NCBI RefSeq assembly: GCF_030505615.1
Contig: NZ_CP129993.1
Location: 1 to 52,602, forward strand
Reading direction: 5' to 3'
Length of the DNA stretch: 52,602 nt
Source: Salinibaculum rarum
GTDB taxonomy: Archaea > Halobacteriota > Halobacteria > Halobacteriales > Haloarculaceae
Shown here: in pieces, positions 35,118 through 44,375 of the stretch
Layout: the number at the start of each line of letters is the position of its first letter
How positions within the stretch are numbered: the first letter of the stretch is position 1
The notes under the pieces: model-generated
Seen by the model: the letters and a program-made list of their open reading frames with translations, nothing else
Databases searched by the model: none
Told to the model about the DNA's origin: nothing
Position numbers and translations under genes: made by a program

Positions 35118-35546
35118 ATGACAGAGCGACATCTCAGAGCCGTTCTGGCAGAAGCGGAGCGAGTCGCAGAGCAGTACGACCAGATCGTCCAAACCACGAA
35201 ATCCCCTACACACGAGTATCTCCGGTACGCTGTACTCCGACTCCTCGAAGGCGACGCCAACGCGATCCCCGAAGAGGTCCCGCAGGTCGATGGCGTGACG
35301 GTCGGATACGGCCAAGATCAAGCGATGTACGACAGTTGGAGGTCCGACGTCGAGTGGTGGGACACAGTACCGCCACAGGACGACTGTACGCGCTTTCGAG
35401 TGTTCTACCCTGAGGACCAAACACCGGTTCCTCGGGTCATCCTCACCGTGATGGCCGCGCTGGGGGCATGGCGAGTCTGGGAAGGGAATGCCGTCACCTG
35501 TGGCTCCTACGACCATCGAGAGCGACGAGAAGTCCACTTTCTCTGA
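35118..35546 (+). CDS. hypothetical accessory protein
   Basis: 142 aa from ATG 35118 (MTERHLRAVLAEAERVAEQY). An N-terminal helix pair is followed by a mixed domain with WRSDVEWWDTVPP and RFRVFYPEDQTPVPRV. No family recognised. The stop TGA (35544-35546) is in the same frame as the following open sequence (PEGNLAEALLENRIQEIGSA), which carries on to the SWIM gene, so the protein may originally have been longer and lost its end by a point change. The paired TTAACCAAC repeat upstream suggests it is regulated with 36559 and 47201. Confidence 0.6.
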   Translation: MTERHLRAVLAEAERVAEQYDQIVQTTKSPTHEYLRYAVLRLLEGDANAIPEEVPQVDGVTVGYGQDQAMYDSWRSDVEWWDTVPPQDDCTRFRVFYPEDQTPVPRVILTVMAALGAWRVWEGNAVTCGSYDHRERREVHFL

Positions 35547-35648
35547 CCGGAGGGGAACCTTGCGGAAGCACTCTTGGAAAACCGGATTCAGGAGATTGGA
35601 AGCGCTGTCGCTCCAGACGGCGGACAGGCAGGAGACGTCCGCGACCGA

Positions 35649-35936
35649 ATGCTCGTATCAGACGGCTCCACCTCAGCTGATGATCTCGAGCCCCGCACGA
35701 AGCGCGCTGTCGAGGAAGCGATGACCGTCTCCCTACTCACCAAGGGTGGTCGCTACGAAGTCGAAGCGGCGTCCGGAAATCGATACGAAGTCGATATCAT
35801 CGGGCAATCCTGTACCTGTCCCGATTGGCAGCAGCGCGCTCCAGACGGGGGCTGCAAACATATGCGTCGCGTCGATCACGAGATCAAGCAGGGGCAGGTC
35901 CCACGTCCAGATGGGCAGCTGCCACCACAGGCGTAA
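35649..35936 (+). CDS. SWIM zinc-finger protein
   Basis: 95 aa from ATG 35649 (MLVSDGSTSADDL). The zinc finger is C-X-C-Xn-C-X-H: SCTCPDWQQRAPDGGCKHMRRV at about residues 60-81, the SWIM pattern, preceded by a small beta domain (GGRYEVEAASGNRYEVDIIG). Such small haloarchaeal SWIM proteins are thought to bind DNA or proteins. TTG at 35574 would lengthen it by 25 residues that may belong to the previous gene. Confidence 0.75.
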   Translation: MLVSDGSTSADDLEPRTKRAVEEAMTVSLLTKGGRYEVEAASGNRYEVDIIGQSCTCPDWQQRAPDGGCKHMRRVDHEIKQGQVPRPDGQLPPQA

Positions 35937-35969
35937 GCTCCTGTCTTGCTTCCCAGTCGCTTCTGCGTA

Positions 35970-35993
35970 GTAGTTTACTCTGAAGTAAACTAC
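35970..35993. promoter_or_regulatory. 24-bp palindrome upstream of a winged-helix gene
   Basis: GTAGTTTAC-TCTGAA-GTAAACTAC: perfect 9-bp arms, 28 bp before the ATG at 36022. It is a strong candidate operator for that regulator or its paralogue at 22486. Confidence 0.65.
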
Positions 35994-36021
35994 TTTGGCG
36001 TACTCGATTGAACACACGAAT

Positions 36022-36435
36022 ATGGACGATGGCCTTGGGAACAGTGAGAACACGGCACCACGGGAACTCATCCATTTCGTCACTCAGCAGACGCGGTTTA
36101 CCCTAATCAACAACATCCTCCAGCACCCCGAGCAGCTTCCTTCGATGTACGAACTCGAGGAGCTCAACCCCAGCGTGAGTGACGCCACTGTCTACAAGCA
36201 CATCCAGAAGCTGATCGATGAGGGTATCGTGAAGGAGGTCGCCCTGGACGACGACCAGCGCCGACAGGGTTACCCCTGGAAGTTCTACGGACTCACCAAA
36301 GAGGGTCGGGAGTTCCTGGAGGAACACAACCTGCTCGCCGCTGAAGAGACGCTTCAGCAGATCTACGAGACCATCTCCGACAAGCCTGAGAAGATGGTCA
36401 AGTACGAGAACGCGCCCCGTCCCGACGACATCTAA
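36022..36435 (+). CDS. small winged-helix regulator
   Basis: 137 aa from ATG 36022 (MDDGLGNSENTAPRE); a TTG at 35995 falls close to the palindrome and is less likely. The winged helix at about 14-105 (TQQTRFTLINNILQHPEQLP, SDATVYKHIQKLIDEGIV, WKFYGLTKEGREFLEE) is clearly paralogous to the N-terminal half of the 367-aa regulator at 22486. Both end this domain with a YENAPRPDD/YAQAPRPGD-like sequence. Probably an autoregulated repressor via 35970-35993. Confidence 0.8.
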   Translation: MDDGLGNSENTAPRELIHFVTQQTRFTLINNILQHPEQLPSMYELEELNPSVSDATVYKHIQKLIDEGIVKEVALDDDQRRQGYPWKFYGLTKEGREFLEEHNLLAAEETLQQIYETISDKPEKMVKYENAPRPDDI

Positions 36436-36501
36436 TGGAACGTTCTATTCCCGAATAGTTTGCTATTCATACTCTTCAGCCTGTGACGGGACGAAATCTG
36501 A

Positions 36502-36542
36502 TTAACCAACAAATCTATGCCGGCACGTACTTTGTTGGTTAA
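36502..36542. promoter_or_regulatory. TTAACCAACAAA inverted repeat, site 2
   Basis: Perfect 12-bp arms, TTAACCAACAAA (36502-36513) and TTTGTTGGTTAA (36531-36542), end 16 bp before the ATG at 36559. The inner spacing between TTAACCAAC and GTTGGTTAA is 23 bp. Confidence 0.75.
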
Positions 36543-36558
36543 CAGGAGGCGATCGCTG

Positions 36559-36882
36559 ATGTCCTACGAGCCACCGACACCGGCGGCGGAACTCCCGACA
36601 GACCTCGTCAATACGCTCAACGAGTCCTCTTCTGAACAGCTCCAGTACGTTGCCCGCTACGCTGAAGAGCTAGCTGAGCACAAAGCTCGCGAGGCACGTC
36701 TCGAAGAGGACTCAGATGAAAGCGAAATCGAAGAACGCCCCGACGATCTGCCGGACGACGTCCCGGCGAAGGCCACGATCACGATCAAGCAGATCAACGG
36801 CAATCGCTACTACTACTGGCAGTGGCGAGAAGGAGATAAGGTGACGTCAAAGTACAAAGGACCGGTCAGTCCAGACGAGTAA
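36559..36882 (+). CDS. small haloarchaeal protein (DUF6788-like)
   Basis: 107 aa from ATG 36559, preceded by AGGAGG (36544-36549), a good ribosome binding site that decides this start. The N-terminal half is helical and acidic (NTLNESSSEQLQYVARYAEE). The C-terminal core (ITIKQINGNRYYYWQWREGD, KYKGPV) is a short beta sheet found in small archaeal/phage proteins of unknown function. The perfect inverted repeat just upstream suggests tight regulation. Confidence 0.75.
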   Translation: MSYEPPTPAAELPTDLVNTLNESSSEQLQYVARYAEELAEHKAREARLEEDSDESEIEERPDDLPDDVPAKATITIKQINGNRYYYWQWREGDKVTSKYKGPVSPDE

Positions 36883-36973
36883 ACTCAACTCGGGGTAGCC
36901 CCGACGTTGCCGTCATTTCCCCACTATCTCCTCATTATCGAAGACACCAGCAGGAAAGAAATTGTAGGACATA

Positions 36974-37111
36974 CTCCCCGTTTTCGAGTTGTAAATGGAA
37001 GAGGGGAGTGAGAATCGACCGCTATGTCAAATTTCTTTCCTCACGAACCCCCCGTTTTCGAGTGGTAACTCACCACACGGGATACGAACACCCCCCATTT
37101 TCGAGTAGTAA
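36974..37111 (+). repeat. origin-type repeats downstream of cdc6
   Basis: Three copies of CCCC-N-TTTTCGAGTNGTAA: 36974-36994, 37047-37068 and 37091-37111, in the 252-bp gap between 36882 and cdc6. They match the repeats on the other side of the gene and are likely Orc1/Cdc6 binding (ORB-like) sites. Confidence 0.8.
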
Positions 37112-37134
37112 GTGCGGGGAGAATACGGGCAAGA

Positions 37135-38625
37135 TTAGTTCTTACTCCGGAACTGTTTCAGTCGCTCACGGACAACTGCGCTGATAGTCGCCTCTTCGTG
37201 ATCTAGATCTTCGAACCGGGAATCCTCACGGATCGTCTCCATGATCGTTTCCGAATCCTCGGAGAGAGAGAAGTACATATGCACCCCTCTGCCACGCCCC
37301 TTGCCTCGACGCTCGAAGTCCAACACACCGTACGTGCTCTGCTCTGTAACGTGATTTACGAAGGTCTCGCGACTATACTGCTCTGCGTCCATCGTATCAG
37401 CAATGAACTGGTACGTCTTGAACGCAGGTCCAGCAGGGATCCAATCAGGATGCTCTCTTGCATAGTTGGCCGTCGCCGCCACGGCGTAGATAGAGAGTTT
37501 CTTTTGAGTAGAAATCCCGCTGATATGGCGGAGTTTGCGGTTTTCGGTGTATTTCTCCTGGGCTTCACGGACATCAGTCTCAGTAACCGTGTCAGCTCCA
37601 CGCCGCTCGGCTAATTCGCCAGCCCATCTGAGGAGATCAATCGCTTTCCGTGCATCCCCGTGCGTTTGAGATCCGAACGCAGCAACAAGCGGAATGACGT
37701 CATCTGCAAGTGATTCTGGCTTGAAGGCGTCCCGCCGATTGTGGAGAATACTCCGGAGTTGCGTCGCATCATAATCGTCGAAGAAAATATCGTCAGGATT
37801 GTAGGAACTCTGTGCGCGGCTATTGAGATCCGTCATAAAATCAGCGTAGTTCGTGATCGTCGTGAGCGAAATCGGGCCGTCAAAGTCGGCGAGCTTTCGC
37901 GCCCGTGAAAGCTGGTAGATGAGAGAATTGTACTCTGCTTCCTGATACGGTCCCTCGAGCATATCGATCTCATCGAGGATGAAGATGACACCATCGTAAT
38001 ACTCTCGCATAAGTTCGTACAGCCGCTCCAACTTCTGGTCCGTTGAGACGCCGGTTTGGGGGACACCAAGATCGACATCGAGGTCGTTGGCAGCAGCTTT
38101 AACTAACCGATAGACAGCCCGATCTGCAGTCTTCGGTCCCTCGCAATTGATAGAGAGAACTCCAAAGGTCTTGCCTTGAGATTCACATAATTCGATGATC
38201 TGTTTACAGACGGCATGAATGATGAGAGACTTCCCCGTTCCAGATGGCCCGCTCAGCAGCATATCGGGGATCCCTTCATTCTGGAGGACCGGTTTTAAAT
38301 TGTCGACGACACGACCCAATTGGTCGTCACGACCAACGATACGGTCTTCGTCAATGATAGTATCTGACCGGACAAGGTCTTTATTCGCGAAAACGCCACC
38401 AGACGACTCGGTTTGGAGCCGATCACGGATTGAGATACCGTCACCACCGTTAGTTGCTTCTTGAGACGAATCGGCGGAATCTGATCCGTTTCCGGTTTGT
38501 GACGTGCTAGGAGATTCCACCTCCCCATCCATCGACTCAAGATTTTCAGGATCACCAGAAGAGGATTCACGATCCGTTACACCATCCGGATTATTCGATC
38601 CTGCTCTACGTCCTTCTCGTCCCAT
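37135..38625 (-). CDS. cdc6: Orc1/Cdc6 replication initiator
   Basis: A 496-aa AAA+ protein. A ~110-residue Ser/Gly/Asp-rich N-terminal extension is followed by Walker A GPSGTGKSLI (about 133-142), Walker B VIFILDEIDML (about 216-226), sensor and lid regions (YNPDDIFFDDYDATQLRSIL), and a C-terminal winged helix (about 385-490). Archaeal Orc1/Cdc6 binds origin repeats, with part of the contact through the AAA+ domain, and loads MCM. The gene is flanked on both sides by at least nine copies of a GC-then-TTTTCGAGTTGTAA repeat, so this is almost certainly the replication origin of the molecule. Confidence 0.94.
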   Translation of the reverse strand: MGREGRRAGSNNPDGVTDRESSSGDPENLESMDGEVESPSTSQTGNGSDSADSSQEATNGGDGISIRDRLQTESSGGVFANKDLVRSDTIIDEDRIVGRDDQLGRVVDNLKPVLQNEGIPDMLLSGPSGTGKSLIIHAVCKQIIELCESQGKTFGVLSINCEGPKTADRAVYRLVKAAANDLDVDLGVPQTGVSTDQKLERLYELMREYYDGVIFILDEIDMLEGPYQEAEYNSLIYQLSRARKLADFDGPISLTTITNYADFMTDLNSRAQSSYNPDDIFFDDYDATQLRSILHNRRDAFKPESLADDVIPLVAAFGSQTHGDARKAIDLLRWAGELAERRGADTVTETDVREAQEKYTENRKLRHISGISTQKKLSIYAVAATANYAREHPDWIPAGPAFKTYQFIADTMDAEQYSRETFVNHVTEQSTYGVLDFERRGKGRGRGVHMYFSLSEDSETIMETIREDSRFEDLDHEEATISAVVRERLKQFRSKN

Positions 38626-38661
38626 TATGAATCCCCTCGAACTCTGGGTATAAAAATATGG

Positions 38662-39416
38662 ACCCTTGTGGAGTTGTAACCAGGTGAAATCTGGCTATCT
38701 AACGACTACAGCCCTGTATTTCCTGTTTGAGTCAGAGACCGTCTTCGGAATCTATCACCCTCCGTTGTCGAGTTGTAACAGTTCAACGAAGATCGCTATC
38801 GTCGAACTTCCTTCATGACCCAAACCCCCCCATTTTCGTGTTGTAAGGGGAAATGAGCCGAGGTGAGAATTAAATCAAGGGTGATACGGTCTTTCTCACA
38901 CTCCCCGCTTTCGAGTAGTAAGCACCAGAATGAGCACGAAAGACCGACGCTCGTAGGACCAATTTGCGAATGAGAGTAATATCGTATTTCGGAGATAATC
39001 GCTGATGAAGTTGCTTTGGTAATCTCGAATGGTCCACCCTCTCCCCCCTTTTTCGAGTTGTAAACTCGTGAGGACGGGGAAGGGTGAATACCGAGAAGGA
39101 CTGCAAAATAGCCAATTGTGGCGAATATGCGTGATAGAGGGATTGAATATTCATTCTTCTAATTTCTAACTAGCAATGGAAAAGTTTATGATTTATGTCG
39201 CTTTACCACAACCGTACTAGGGTTAAAACACATCGTCTAGCTCGACTAGACGATTAGGATTTCTGGGTATAGAGAACTTCTTCATTTCGTCTTTGGTTCT
39301 AATTCCGGGTATTATCATGTTTTGTCTTCTCTTCGCCGGGCCCTGTTAACTCAACGCTCACTACACGATATCTGAAGTGGCCTGTTCCCAGCGACTTACA
39401 ACTCGAAAAAGGGGAG
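38662..39416. other. replication origin region with direct and inverted ORB-like repeats
   Basis: Repeats in the + direction at 38662-38679 (degenerate), 38758-38778, 38825-38846, 38901-38921 and 39041-39063, and one inverted at 39396-39416 (TTACAACTCGAAAAAGGGGA). The stretch 39140-39340 between the last two is strongly AT-rich (AATATTCATTCTTCTAATTT) and is the best candidate for the unwinding site. No gene is visible in 38626-39426. Confidence 0.82.
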
Positions 39417-39426
39417 TGGGGGTTTG

Positions 39427-41577
39427 TTAGGTCCAGTCTGTAATACTGACTACATGTGTTGCATTGAGTTCTCGTCGAATATCATTCCGATCCCAGCCAA
39501 GGGGAGAAAGTATACTTTCCACAGCTCTTACGAGCTGGCTCTGGTAGTATGAGGCGTCATAGATTTCGATCTCTTCGTGAGCGAGGGCAACGCGATCTCG
39601 CGATAATTTCTCGTCGTCGACGACTACGTACTCGATGTCTTGTCCCGGGTGGATGGCGAGGTCTTGGTCCTGAGCCCGCTTCAGCGCCGCCACGTTCTGT
39701 TTATTCTGCGTATATCCCTCCAGCGGCTTGGAGACACGATTCCGTTCGACGAGCTGCTCGACCGGCACCGTTCCAGCGTGGAGGCGCTTGATCGTGTCCT
39801 GAAGACAGTCGAGTACGGCGTCCTGAGATCGAGTCGCGTCGAACTGGTCGAGACAGTCCCACCGGATGCCCTCTATGAACGGTGGGGTCGAGCGCTGCCG
39901 AGCTTCGATACCGCGTATCTTGAAGTCGTCGTCGCCGGCGACTTTCCCGAAGTACTTCGTTAGCGCGCCGGCGTCGCTCTCGCGTTGCGGGACGAACGCC
40001 ACCCAGTCGTAGTGGGCTTCGTGTCCGAGCCGAATCTCGACGCGCTCCGTTATCTCCGTTGCGAGTGTTTCGAGGTCCTCGCGGTCATCGTCGTCATGGT
40101 CAGGGTCTGGAGTCACCCAGATGGAGTCGACGATGCCGTGGACGACGCGCCAGCCGCCAGCTTCCAGTCGTTGTTTTGCCGTCAGCAGAATCTCGCGAGC
40201 GAACGCGTTGATCGCCTCGTGGCACTCGATGCGGCCGAACTTCGCGTTGCTGAACCCTTGATAGCCGAAGCAGGCGACGAGGATCCACTTCAGCGCTCCC
40301 GACCGCCTTTCGAGTTCCGCCAGACGGTCCTCGTCGGGGTTGTCTCGATCCTTCTCGCGACGGATGGCCGCCTTGATTTAGTCGCGGGCGTCGATGATTG
40401 GCTGTAGCACGTCGACGAGGTAGCCCCGGTCGTCGCAGATCGAGTATCCGAGCTCGGGGACGTCCTCGCGGTCGCTGTGGCAGTCACACCGGATGGCGTC
40501 CGGCGAGACGTTCCGCGTACAGATGATATTCGGGTACAACGAGGAAAAGTCGAATTCGTGGACGTTCTCGTGCAGGCCAACTTCGGGCGCGAAGATGAAG
40601 CCGCCGCGGTCGGCGTCGTGGAGCGTCCCCATTTGTTTGAAATATTCGTGGCGCCAGGAGTTCCACGGCACGAGGACGCCACAGTTGTGTGCCTCACAAA
40701 TCTGGATGGCGGCGAGGACGTTCCCGATCGACGCCCAGGCAAGCTCCTGGATGGGCTTTTTCGACCGTGACACGAGGTCAAGGACGCCGTCGAGGTTTGT
40801 TTCTCCGTAGAAGAACGTGTTCGACTCGTCGATGATTGCCCGGCCGGGCACGTTGTACCGCGCTGGCGAGTGGCCGACACGACCGTAGCTCGAGTAGGTT
40901 GAGCGGCTTGCGAGTTGCTGGTAGTCCATGTCTGGCCACCGACTCAACGAGAAGTCATCGACGCTGGCGTCTGTCGCCATCTCGTGGAGGGTTGGGACGA
41001 TCTCGCTCGTCGAGCAGACCAGGACGTCTGGATCGTACGATTCGAGCGCTGCTTGGACGGTGGTCAGGATCTCTGTCGGTGTGCCGGTGACGGTGTCGCC
41101 GGCGACAGACTGTTCCCCATAGATGTCGTTGCTCGTTTCGGTCACCGGAACGCTGAGCCGGAGCGTCGACGGCTCGCTCGCTGGCATTGGATCGATATCG
41201 TTCTCCAGACAGTACCGGAACTCTCGCGAGAAGTCCACGTTGAAGCAGGTGAAGTCACCGACCGGATAGTCGGAGAGCCGGCGTGCTTGCTGGGCGAGTG
41301 CAATGATGCGGTCGGTGTGGGCGACGTCAACCGCGAGGACTGGTTCCTCATCTCGTCGAAAGCCGGGCCACCGCGAAACCATCTCGGTCACGACGACGTC
41401 TGGGTGTTGGTCGTACACCGACTGGAGTGCCGTGAGATCGATGTCGGCGTCGGGATCGCGAGGGGCGACGTAGAAACGCGGCGTATAGTTGTCCCGTTCA
41501 GTCGCGACGGCGCCGTCGGCGGTTGTTTCCCACTCCAGAACACGCCCGTCGTTTAGGAAGTCAATGGTGAACGGCAT
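39427..41577 (-). pseudogene. polB: plasmid-type family B DNA polymerase split by an in-frame stop
   Basis: One frame from 41577 to 39427 (717 codons) with TAA at 40378-40380. Part 1 contains the exonuclease-like region and motif A (FDFSSLYPNII). Part 2, right after the stop, begins IKAAIRREKDRDNPDEDRLA and has motif B (LKWILVACFGYQGFSN) and motif C as VVHGIVDSIWV, lacking the first Asp of the usual DTDS. A Glu or Asp codon changed to TAA is likely. The degenerate motif C suggests the PolB2-like group thought to have weak or no polymerase activity. Without readthrough the product lacks its palm. Confidence 0.82.
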
Positions 41578-41684
41578 CTGTTAGTCAACAATTTCTAGAA
41601 CAGCCGAATATCTGATAAGCAATGGCGTGCCGCTTCCGGATTTCAGGTACGAAGCATAATATCATATTCAGTAGAGTTAAGGAT

Positions 41685-41993
41685 ATGAGACTACTAGTCC
41701 GGAGTGAAATGTATGATCTAACTGGGTTCCAACGAGACTTGTTATTTGTTGTAGCTGGACTGGATGAGCCGCATGGCTTAGCACTAAAAAAGGAACTTGA
41801 AGAGTATTATGAGAAAGAGATTCACCATGGCAGGCTATATCCAAATCTTGACACGCTTGTCGACAAAGGACTCATTGAGAAGGGGAAGAAAGACAGACGG
41901 ACCAACGTCTACACCCTTACACGACGTGGTAGACGAGAGATTGAGGCGCGGGAAGAGTGGGAGAGTCAGTACTTGACCTCCTCCCCGCGCTGA
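41685..41993 (+). CDS. PadR-family regulator
   Basis: About 102 aa. ATG at 41685 (MRLLVRSEM) or, closer to the domain, 41709 (MYDLTGFQRDLL). The PadR winged helix is complete: FQRDLLFVVAGLDEPHGLAL, then EIHHGRLYPNLDTLVDKGLI and YTLTRRGRREIEAREEW. AT-rich. The last residues (LTSSPR) come from IS-end sequence (TTGACCTCCTCCCCGC), so only a few natural C-terminal residues may be missing. Divergent from PolB. Confidence 0.8.
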   Translation: MRLLVRSEMYDLTGFQRDLLFVVAGLDEPHGLALKKELEEYYEKEIHHGRLYPNLDTLVDKGLIEKGKKDRRTNVYTLTRRGRREIEAREEWESQYLTSSPR

Positions 41994-42187
41994 ACAGTAG
42001 TTGCCGAATCAGATTTTCGCTGAAGCAACCACGACAGGGATTGCTTCGGAATCGCAGCGAGTGTGGCTCTTCTCTCAGCAGTAGATGCCCGGAAGGAGCG
42101 AGGGAACGCCGTCAAGCGGCGTTCCCGAGCGATACCTCTCTTGAAGGCGCTTGCTAACCGGTTTCCCGGTCGAAGCGAACGGCTAGC
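41978..42187. other. IS-end debris with a strong hairpin
   Basis: No gene. TGAACAGTAGTTG (41983-41995) is the motif found at 8175 and 27037. A perfect 10-bp stem (GGGAACGCCG/CGGCGTTCCC) lies at 42101-42125. Confidence 0.4.
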
Positions 42188-42349
42188 TTAGCCGTAGTCT
42201 GTGAGGACGAGCCGCCGAAAGATCCGCGTTGAAATTGGCGGTTTCTCCGGTTGGCTCTCACTAGCAATAAGGATGTTTGCGAGTACCCACAAATTGTACA
42301 GCGCCACGGCGAACAGAAAGTAGAACAACCGCACCGAGAACGTCGGCTA
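42188..42349 (-). pseudogene. C-terminal piece of an IS4/ISH-type transposase
   Basis: Reads FSVRLFYFLFAVALYNLWVL then ANILIASESQPEKPP and ends VLTDYG, stop at 42188. This is the usual hydrophobic tail of this transposase type and matches the missing end of the gene beginning at 44350. The two parts are separated exactly by IS630 copy B. Confidence 0.7.
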
Positions 42350-43503
42350 GTGATTAACGCAACTTCTGGATGAAATCGCTGAGATGGTTCTCGATCCACG
42401 AACCCGCGAAACTCAGCCGTTGAGTTAGTTCCGCGAAGATCTCATCGAGGAGGGCGCGGTACTCGGCCGCGCCCTCCACGATCAGGGGTGAGGACTCCCA
42501 TTTGAGACTCTTCCAAACGGGCTCGATCGGATTGAGATGCGGTGATCCCACTGGAAGAAAGATGAGGTCAATCCCGAGTTCGTGGGCGCGTTGGCGCGTG
42601 TGCGCACAGATGTGTGACGAGAAGTTGTCCAAGACGAGCAGAATCCGCTTGCCCGGATTCTGCTCGCGGATCTCTTCGAGACACCCGCAGATCTTCTCTT
42701 TCTCCTGATTCGGTGGGAACTGGAGGACACTCTCGCCGTTGAGCGCATAGAACCCGGCCGCTGGTGTGTCGATTTTCACCAGCGGCCGGGTGATCGTTGG
42801 CTCACTTACTGTGTAGAGCCGCTGAGAATTGTCCCACGGTTGCGGGTGCGAGATATCTAAAAAGCCGACGGTCGTTCCGCCATCCGTTCGAACATCATCG
42901 TCGACCGACCATTCCTCGTCACTGTCGTCCTCTGGCTGTTTGTTGTGTGGTTTGTCTGTCTCATCCTCGGCGAACGCGTCGCCAACGCGTTTGTCGAGGA
43001 TTTCCTCAGCATTGTCTGGCCGGTCGGGCCTCTCGGTACGCGGAATCGCGTACGAGAGGCCCAAGCCGTCCAGCAATCGTGGCAGGTAGTTTGGGTGGAA
43101 TTCGACATCGAACTCGGTGTTTATGAGATGCTGTATCTCCTGTTTCTTCCAGGGTTCGCCGTCTTCGAGCAGGTCAAGAAGACGTTCTCGCTGCTTCTCA
43201 TTGAGCTTCGGGGGCCGACCGCCCCCGAAGCTCGGAGCAAGGAGTCCCAAACCACCCTTATTCCAGAGTTTGGCCCAGCGACTCCCGGTTGATTGAGACA
43301 TTCCGACATCGTCGGCTGCATCTTCCAGTGTTGCACCTTTGTACAGCCGTTTGATGAAGGTAAGCCGCTTGCTCACCTTCTCGCTATCAGTCTGTGTGAG
43401 CAAGCGGTCGAGATCGTCCTCACTGAGGTGTCGGACGATCTCTTTTTCCCGTCCAGTCATCACCCTATCTACGCAGAATACACCTAAATCTTCTGTGAAC
43501 CAC
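42350..43503 (-). mobile_element. IS630-family element, copy B
   Basis: 1154 bp, flanked by TA at 42348-42349 and 43504-43505. The ends read GTGATTAACGCAAC (left) and GTGGTTCACAGAAG (right, inverted). It interrupts the ISH-type transposase. Confidence 0.85.
42354..43463 (-). CDS. IS630-family transposase
   Basis: A 369-aa, apparently intact protein. N-terminal HTH (YKGATLEDAADDVGMSQSTG), second HTH (DGEPWKKQEIQHLINTEF), then DDE residues: D in VGFLDISHPQPW, D in LLVLDNFSSHIC, E in SPHLNPIEPVWKSL. The N-terminal 52 residues are almost the same as the fragment at 16524, so that fragment derives from a close relative. It is probably the functional source of TA-targeted transposition on this replicon. 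Confidence 0.93.
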   Translation of the reverse strand: MMTGREKEIVRHLSEDDLDRLLTQTDSEKVSKRLTFIKRLYKGATLEDAADDVGMSQSTGSRWAKLWNKGGLGLLAPSFGGGRPPKLNEKQRERLLDLLEDGEPWKKQEIQHLINTEFDVEFHPNYLPRLLDGLGLSYAIPRTERPDRPDNAEEILDKRVGDAFAEDETDKPHNKQPEDDSDEEWSVDDDVRTDGGTTVGFLDISHPQPWDNSQRLYTVSEPTITRPLVKIDTPAAGFYALNGESVLQFPPNQEKEKICGCLEEIREQNPGKRILLVLDNFSSHICAHTRQRAHELGIDLIFLPVGSPHLNPIEPVWKSLKWESSPLIVEGAAEYRALLDEIFAELTQRLSFAGSWIENHLSDFIQKLR

Positions 43504-44350
43504 TAGACGACGTTCTCGGAAGAAAGTCACCGATCTGCCGATACGAGGTTTCTATCCCCCAGCGGCGGCGGAACGCCGCCGCGTACGCTTTGGCTGACGA
43601 CGCATCGACGTCCAAACTCGTCACGAACCAGACGTGTTCGTCGTCGTTCGAGCGGTGCGGAACCGCAAAAACCGTAACATCCTCCGATGCTGTCGGCGGG
43701 CGCTTCCGCCGCATCGTGTACGCATCGGCGACCGTCTCAGCGTTGGGGCTGAGACGGTCTTTCATTTCACTACTCGGGCGTGCGCGGACGATGTAATCAA
43801 CTCCCAATTGCTCTAACTCCGCAACGACGTGGACCTGATAGAACCCACGGTCGAGGTAGACGTGGCGAATGGAGATGTACTCACGTGCCGTCTCGAGTAG
43901 GGAGCGAACGGCTTCGCGCTTGGCGCGGAAGCCGTTCGCATCCATCGGCAGCACAGCGAGCGTAAACCGAGTGCGTGGAGCAACGATACAGAGCGTTGCG
44001 AAGCAAAACGCTCTGTTCGTTCCAAGATCTGGATACGTCGTTATCACGTGGTCAGTGTCGGCTGAGCCGTAGAACCGCCACTCGTGAAGATCAATAGCAA
44101 CATCGACACAGTCAGGAAGACGCCGCTGTGAGCGGAGGACCTCAAAGAGCCTGTCACGGACGCCATCGAACTGTTCGTCGATGGCGTCCGTTGAGAGATT
44201 ACGCAAGTGGTAGAGCAACGATTTAGCGAGAGAGTTCCGAGCAGTGGACGTGACGTCCACTTGCTCGTCACGATCTAATTGAAGCGTCTTCCCACCCGTG
44301 TTTGCGAATTCCTGGTCAAAGGCGATACGAGAGAGGATTTTCTTGCTCTA
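43504..44350 (-). pseudogene. IS4/ISH-type transposase, main part
   Basis: Reading from 44350: KKILSRIAFDQEFANTGGKT, then the DDE core with D in DVAIDLHEWRFYG, D in VYLDRGFYQV and E in RRRWGIETSYRQIGDFLPRT. It breaks at the IS630 junction (after RTSS) and continues at 42349-42188. The 5' end is cut off by the adjacent IS5 copy. It is therefore dead by two events. Confidence 0.8.
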
Positions 44351-44375
44351 TTGAAAATGCGGTACGGCGGTAGGA

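Larger units (their letters stand above)
42334..43519. repeat. 12-bp palindrome split by IS630 copy B
   Basis: CCGAGAACGTCG (42334-42345) and CGACGTTCTCGG (43508-43519) are perfect complements. Without the IS they would be separated only by GC-TA-GA, the TA exactly in the centre and within a CTAG. Confidence 0.85.
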
